DNA from: Gnetum montanum
Taxonomy: Eukaryota; Streptophyta; Gnetopsida; Gnetales; Gnetaceae
Direction of reading: 5' to 3'
DNA length: 34,791 bases
Assembly: GCA_015680685.1 (NCBI GenBank)
Contig: MNCI01000657.1
Span: 7,885-42,675, forward strand
A program made the position numbers and the translations under genes. Below, in pieces: positions 29,652 to 34,791 of this stretch. The notes beneath the pieces were generated by a model. It did no database searches. It was not told the DNA's origin and saw only the letters and a program-made list of their open reading frames with translations. The first letter of the stretch is position 1. Every line of letters begins with the position of its first letter.

Positions 29652-30491
29652 TTAATCCAAGCTTTTCAAAAGATATTCAAGAGCAAGACACCTCTCTCTA
29701 AACGAATATTCTTTGAACAATATGAGAGCAATTTCAAGACAAGTGAGTTGTCCAATCTTCTTGACTCCTCTCTGATTTGTTTGTCTATCCTTTTTATCCT
29801 TTGAAAAATCCTTTCTAAGCACATTCGGATAAGACCAAGGAGTCCTATGATACGACCAAGTGCTCATGTGATAATATTTTAAATTGCACTTCCATTTCTT
29901 ATGCTCAAATTTATGACAATAATAACATCTAACTCTTCTATTGTAGTAAGAGTGATTAGAATGATCAAACCTTTGAGAAGCTACTATTGATTGAGATGTA
30001 GTGCCCATTAATTCTTCATTTTTTGGAGTGGCCTTTGGTTGAGATGGGGTTGGTGTAGAGGATTTTCCTTGTGCACAACATCCCAATCCACTTTTATCAT
30101 GTGGACTTCTTCCTTGTCCAATAAGCATTTGAAGGGATTCTTTTTCCTTGACCAGCCTTTTGTTCATAAGTTTGACATCTACAAGTTCTTCCTTGACCTG
30201 CTCATAAGATTGGGTTAGTTCTTTATTCTCAATCCTAAGGTCTAAGATTTCTATTTTGAGATCAAAAATTGTTAGATTTAATGAAGAAATATCTTGATCC
30301 TTGATTTTTACTTACTTAGTCAACTTTACACAAAGACTTTCCAACTTACACAAAAGATCATACCTCTCTTTCTCATCATTATCATCAGAAAGGTCAACAT
30401 CATCATCTGTGAGAGCGATATAGATGAGATGAGAATCTTTTGAGTTATCATCTACCTCTTCCTTGTCTTAGTCTTTATCATCCCAGCTAGT
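29652..30491 (-). pseudogene. gag: Ty1/copia gag fragment
   Basis: The frame runs leftwards from the border of element D, where its N-terminus is cut off. An acidic stretch (LTDDDVDLSDDNDEKERYD) comes first, then coiled-coil-like sequence (LKIEILDLRIENKELTQSYE; EELVDVKLMNKRLVKEKES). A complete CX2CX4HX4C zinc knuckle (CYYCHKFEHKKWKC) follows at 29886-29927, then TNQRGVKKIG, which resembles the TN-QGPK-IW motif between gag and protease in Sirevirus-like copia polyproteins. Two stops lie in the upstream part; the last 171 codons are open. The knuckle differs from the CX2CX3HX4C type of the gypsy elements here. Confidence 0.8.
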
Positions 30492-30555
30492 TGATGAGTC
30501 ACCATTTAGTCAACCGCGATATCACGTACGCAATATCGCAACCTGTCTCCTCATG

Positions 30556-30564
30556 TATAAATAA
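30556..30564 (+). promoter_or_regulatory. TATA box of element D 5' LTR
   Basis: TATAAATAA in the context CATGTATAAATAAGAGG, 65 bases into the LTR and downstream of the decayed palindrome, exactly as in LTR 2604-3462. Confidence 0.75.
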
Positions 30565-30734
30565 GAGGTAGACAGTTCTGATAGGTAGTTCTTTAGTTTT
30601 AGAGTTAGTTTTGATTTTAGTTTTCATTTTTCCTCTCAACCCTTTTCCTCCCAGTGTATGCCCGCAGTGTGGTGATTGTAATTGTACGACACCTTTATTC
30701 AAGTGTGACATACTTGGACATGCACATGACCAGA

Positions 30735-30740
30735 AATAAA
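30735..30740 (+). terminator. Poly(A) signal of element D LTR
   Basis: AATAAA in the conserved context CAGAAATAAAGATCGAG. Confidence 0.65.
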
Positions 30741-31285
30741 GATCGAGATTACTTCATCATTATAGCATTCACTTAGATTAATTATTTATTTAATTGTCAT
30801 TTACTGCTTTCTTAGTTAATACCTTCTCATCCTAAACTCTTGTTAAATGTGGAATGATTACGACTTGATTACGAGCATTTAAGTGTGACTACTTGGTAAC
30901 CCAGTAGCGTACCTAGAATCTGCACTTGGTAATCCTAGTGGTAGTCATGCACGAAGTCCAAGATGTGTACCGATGATCGAGGAATGGATGCTCATCGCAC
31001 TTAGGCTAGCTTAGATCCTCTCTCACCCTTCTCTCTTAGCTTAGTTAATATTATCTTCCATTGCCTTCAGGAGTAGCATTAGCATAGAAACACATCATAC
31101 ACCTCATTCTAGACTAAACCATACATGATAAAGTTAACACTAGTCTAGATGGGAAGATAGTGAACTAAGGCCTAAAAATAACTGTCTAGATACCACAACT
31201 AGCCCGTCTACAGAGTTCGACCAGATCGTGCGTGAAATGCTCGTATTCATATGGTTGAGTGTAGGGGTACCTCACCACTCATCAT

Positions 31286-31303
31286 TGGCGCCATTGTCGG
31301 GGA
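31286..31303 (+). other. Primer binding site of element D
   Basis: TGGCGCCATTGTCGGGGA, one base after the LTR, matches the Asp-tRNA-type PBS known from Athila-like plant elements. It is the best-preserved of the three PBS in the window. Confidence 0.88.
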
Positions 31304-31425
31304 TGGTGCTAGTTAGCTAGATTAGTTATATCATACAAGGTCACTGTATAGGAATTAACAATATATATTTTAGGAAGAAATAATTATAAAAAGTCACATA
31401 CAAAATCAAACACAATTTTACAACC
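31304..31425 (+). other. Leader of element D (PBS to gag)
   Basis: Non-coding. It shares GGTGCTAGTTA, CTAGATTAGTTATAT and an A-rich stretch just before the ATG with the leader of element B. Confidence 0.7.
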
Positions 31426-33414
31426 ATGCCTCTCCTACAAGACTATAATAATGCCACATCTAGTGAGGAAGTTCATTGGAGAACCAATGAACTATATGAC
31501 AATGAAGATTGGAGTATGCAATCCAAAGTTGGAGTTTCTTATAAACATAAACAAAGGAAACATCGTCCCAACACACAAAAGCATAACTTACCTGATGACG
31601 ATGAACCCCTACTAGCCACTACAAGCCTAATGAAAATACAAGAGGTTGTTCGAATCTCCTGTAGGCATCTTAAAGAGAGCCACCTACCCAAGCTCGATTT
31701 AAATAACTTTCCCAATTTCTTAGAAGGCTATGACTTAGATCCACATCAACATTTACAAGCCTTCTATGATGCCTACGCATGGAACAACATTGATAACAGT
31801 TGGCAAAAACTCAAGCTCTTCCCTATGACACTTGTTGGCCAAGCAAAAGTATGGTATAGATCGTTACAACCAAATTCAATACGACGTTGGCCAACAATGG
31901 TAGAAGTCTTTAATGAAAGATATCAAACTTACACAAGAGTGTCAGCCTTAAGGAAACAAATCCAAGAGTGGAAACAAGCACAACATGAACCCTTGGACAT
32001 GGCCTTAGAAAGATATTATGCACTATTAAACAACTATCCAAGCCATGAGTTCTCTGAAGAAAGGCTATTGTACCATATCATTGATGGGCTTCGTGATGAA
32101 ACAAGAAAGACCTTAGGGATGTATGGCCAAGGACAACTATATGAACTATGAACTCATCAATTACAAGAGCTTATTAAGTGGGTAGCAAAAGAAGAAGGAG
32201 AAATGGCTAGATGGGAGAGTGTTGAAAAATATCAACGAGACCAAAATCTCAACTTAACAAAGGTCCATAATCACAATAAGGAGAAATCAACCTACCATAA
32301 GGAGAAAGAACCATCTTTGCCGGTACAACAATTGTTAGAGGAAGTCGAGGCAAAGACCAATAAGCTGTTGGAATGGACACATAAAAAGTGTGGATAATAT
32401 ATCGATATCATTGGAGATAGAGTTTTGACAACCCAAGAAGTAAGACAAAATATCATTAGATATTCAGAAACAAGGGATGAGGAAAATAAGAGCTCAACTA
32501 CCAATCATATGTATGAATGCAACATTTTCCTGTACGATCACCCCAAGGGCCAATGCCCAATCTTGTTACATTTGTACGAGCATTGGGAAAATACATTACA
32601 CCCAGAGTTCATATAGAGATACTATGTTTAATCACAGTGGCAACAATCCTAGTCATGGGAGAATTCATCCCTAAACTAGAGACACCCTTCGTATCCTCCG
32701 AATCCAAATGCTTATTTAGTTCAACATCCTGTTTCCCCAACTAGATTAACATACTCTATCTCGCCGCATTACCATTCTCCTTAATACTATTAGCCCATGT
32801 CCTCAACACAACCACCACCTTGTGCACCTCACATTTCTTTAAAATTTTAATATTCTCATCTTTTTCCTCCTTCAACATCGCCATCGACTGTTCCTAAGGT
32901 GTCTGCACCATAGCAACAATCCTTGAACGTTACTTGTGCTACTATTGCCAACAGCAGTGAGATACCTCAACAACATCGAAGGCGTCCCTTCTTTAGAAAT
33001 GACCCTAGGAAGGGACAACACAATTCCAAGGCCACTACATCCTCCAACTCAACACAAGTCCAACACTGTGATGCATCCTTCTCTTCGAACCCAATGCCTC
33101 ATGTTACTTCATCAAGGCCACCAATTAACACTCCAACAATCATACAGCCCAATGAATATAGCCATGGAGGACAACACCCTGATCCCTGCATACCATCTAG
33201 CGGTCCCAAATATCATAGTGGGTCAACTCTTTATCTGGGAACCACATCGCATAAATTTCCCTACTATGCTTACTATAACCAAGTGTGTGGAGCCCAATGG
33301 GGTAAGTATGACAAGGTCCCAATATTTCCAACATGCAAGGATCCTCATCTTTCATTTATTAATCTTTTCCATCCTCAACCATTTAGTTATGGGGGATATC
33401 CCCCATTTTAATAA
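31426..33414 (+). pseudogene. gag: gag of element D
   Basis: Gag precursor of about 662 codons in a single frame. The first 241 codons are fully open (31426-32151). The start MPLLQDYNN is the first ATG after the leader. The core (about residues 85-240) reads FPNFLEGYDLDPHQHLQAF, WQKLKLFPMTLVGQAKVWY, WPTMVEVFNERYQTY, EPLDMALERYYALL, LLYHIIDGL; this is the retrotransposon gag domain. The same frame continues past stops at 32149, 32395, about 32614 and later. A zinc knuckle near 32518 (CNIFLYDHPKGQCP) has its second Cys replaced by Phe. The C-terminus is Pro/Ser/Tyr/Gln-rich and aligns with the tail of B gag (GGQHPDPCIP against GRQTNPCIL). About 85 codons before the core are missing relative to B. 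It is a recent pseudogene. Confidence 0.92.
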
Positions 33415-34791
33415 CAAGCAAGATTAATTAATATTTTTCATTTTCTTCAATTTTACAACTTTTTGTTTTCCAATTTTTCATTTTTCAATTTCTTGTTTTA
33501 TCTTTTTGTCTTTTTGTCTTTTTACATTTTTATAAGTAATCTCGTCTACGAATAAAACACTCATGTGGCTCGTTGGTTGAGGTGTGATCTATGTTATCGA
33601 GTCTCGAGTGATCAATTATGTGACAATGAGCCCATTACACCCACTCATCCATTCTACAAATAAGAGGTTCTGATCGAGGGTACAGTGATATTCTTGACAT
33701 TTTTAAAACTTAAAATTAATGTTATCTTCATTGTACCTACAATGAAGAAGGATGGACCAAGAGGGAATGATTAGGGTGTGACATCAAGGAGACTTGCGGA
33801 TTCTCTTTGGTGACGTCTGTGAGAGTTATCATACAACGTGGTTGTACTAAGATCCTTGTAGATCTAATGAAAAATGGAAGTAAGAGTAATCAAAAGGGCA
33901 CTCAAAAATCCAATGCTATTCTAGGGGGTCCCACTAGTAAGAAATGCACCCATGCCTAAAGGTTGGCAGCTTCTCTGGATTCAGTAGTCAAGAAAAAAGA
34001 AAGAGAAGAAAAAGAAAATGAAAAGAAAAGTGTCACAAAACAAAAATCACTCCTCCCTTAAATAAAACGTCAAGTGATTGTACGCCTTGTTGTTATGGTA
34101 CTCTCATAGTTGCTCATCATGGGATGAAACAATGCGATGTCACTGATTAGAAGAATGGAATTGGTCCTGACCTTGGAACGACGATTTAATGACACATTAA
34201 TCATGCTTTACACGCAGGATTCACTATGCCCTGGGTCAATTACCTCATGTCCCAATCTCTACAATCCCTTCTATAGTTCATCTCATCTCACTGTTCATGT
34301 AATTGTAGCTCGTGTCATGTGTAATGTAGAATCCTTACCTCATTCCAGTGATATTTCCATGTTTGTGTCTTGTGGTATTGGTGTGGACTACATTTAACCC
34401 TTTGAGTGCCCACAGACACTTTTAAGTGTGGTTACACAAGGGCATTATAGGTTGGAACCTGCTTTAGGGAGGATCCACTTATGTAATCTTTTGTAATTTG
34501 CACTCATGTACCACCTTCCACACACCATTTATTACCCTTAGCATATTGCCAACTATTTTCTTTCCCTTATTACTATCCCTCCGATACAACGTTCCTATGA
34601 ATCATCACATAGCCTTTTTCTCTACCATCCAAGGTCTTTATTGATTAATTCCACCCACATATAATTATTCATACCTTCAAAATGAGTTAAATTACCCTAG
34701 AATCCCTAAACACCTGCTACATGTCCTCAGTTTCCATTATTAATTTCTAAAAAACCCTAAAAATTTAGTATTTTCCCTCGGGCCTAAACAT
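33415..34791 (+). other. Spacer of element D directly after gag
   Basis: No pol motif follows gag. A T-rich stretch (33430-33535) comes first. About 33560-33990 aligns closely with element B 12870-12440 on the minus strand (GTTGAGGTG, AATAAGAGGTTCT, GATCTAATGAAAAATGG, CCCATGCCTAAAGGTTGG). GGAGGATCCACTTATG near 34470 matches the post-integrase spacer of C. The last bases resemble element A near 300-320. The ORFs seen (for example 34137-34397) have no recognisable features. ORF3 should lie beyond the window edge. Confidence 0.7.

Larger units (their letters stand above)
30492..31284 (+). mobile_element. 5' LTR of element D
   Basis: A 793-bp LTR starts TGATGAGTCACC and ends CTCATCA, one base before a well-preserved PBS. 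It has a decayed palindrome (about 30516-30539), a TATA box (30556-30564) and AATAAA (30735-30740). It contains GTAGGGGTACCTCACC near the end and is closest to solo LTR 2604-3462. It inserted into the copia gag on its left; the candidate target site CTAGT (30487-30491) cannot be checked because the right end lies outside the window. Confidence 0.9.

Noticed and set aside
1-34791. A host gene, bacterial operon, tRNA or rRNA
   Set aside because: No intact cellular protein domain, ribosome-binding-site pattern, tRNA-like cloverleaf or rRNA segment was recognised. The PBS sequences match only the 3' end of a tRNA and are retrotransposon primer sites.

Overview
The window looks like plant nuclear DNA made almost entirely of old, nested LTR retrotransposons. 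I see no host gene, tRNA, rRNA or CRISPR array. The evidence for a plant is: Ty3/gypsy elements of the non-chromovirus (Athila/Tat-like) type, with an Asp-tRNA-like primer binding site, a CX2CX3HX4C gag knuckle and an extra ORF downstream of integrase; a Sirevirus-like Ty1/copia remnant; and heavy C-to-T/G-to-A decay at CpG and CHG sites. The amount of nesting and decay suggests a large genome. A gymnosperm is possible, but the sequence alone does not prove it.

Layout, left to right. (A) 1-5358 is the 3' half of a plus-strand gypsy element: AG microsatellite, spacer, a broken ORF3 (1035-4218) and a 3' LTR (4473-5358). A solo LTR with a perfect 5-bp target duplication (2604-3462) sits inside the ORF3. 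5359-6016 is unrecognised AT-rich DNA. 6017-6337 is a truncated LTR. (C) 6338-28327 is a plus-strand composite element. Its 5' LTR (6338-7251 plus 16527-16535) is split by element B. It then has a decayed PBS, a gag-like region, protease, RT, RNase H, integrase (split by a second solo LTR, 21092-22000), a long spacer, ORF3 (24704-27428) and a 3' LTR (27443-28327). (B) 7252-16521 is a complete but decayed minus-strand element of 9.27 kb with two LTRs, PBS, gag, spacer and ORF3, and no pol. 28328-30491 is a minus-strand, internally deleted Sirevirus-like copia remnant. (D) 30492 to the window end is the 5' half of a younger plus-strand gypsy element: LTR, well-preserved PBS, gag, then spacer directly, again with no pol.

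How the parts relate. A, B, C and D share LTR termini, PBS type and spacer sequence, and A, B and C share ORF3. They therefore form one superfamily with two architectures: pol-bearing (C) and pol-less gag+ORF3 (B, and apparently D). The pol-less copies would have needed pol proteins from a C-like partner. ORF3 is about 900 codons. It combines a segment resembling the putative plant transposon protein domain with long coiled coils and a conserved C-terminal box, and it is the most unusual protein-coding content here. Every ORF seen is broken by stops or frameshifts except short segments, so nothing here is likely to be active now.
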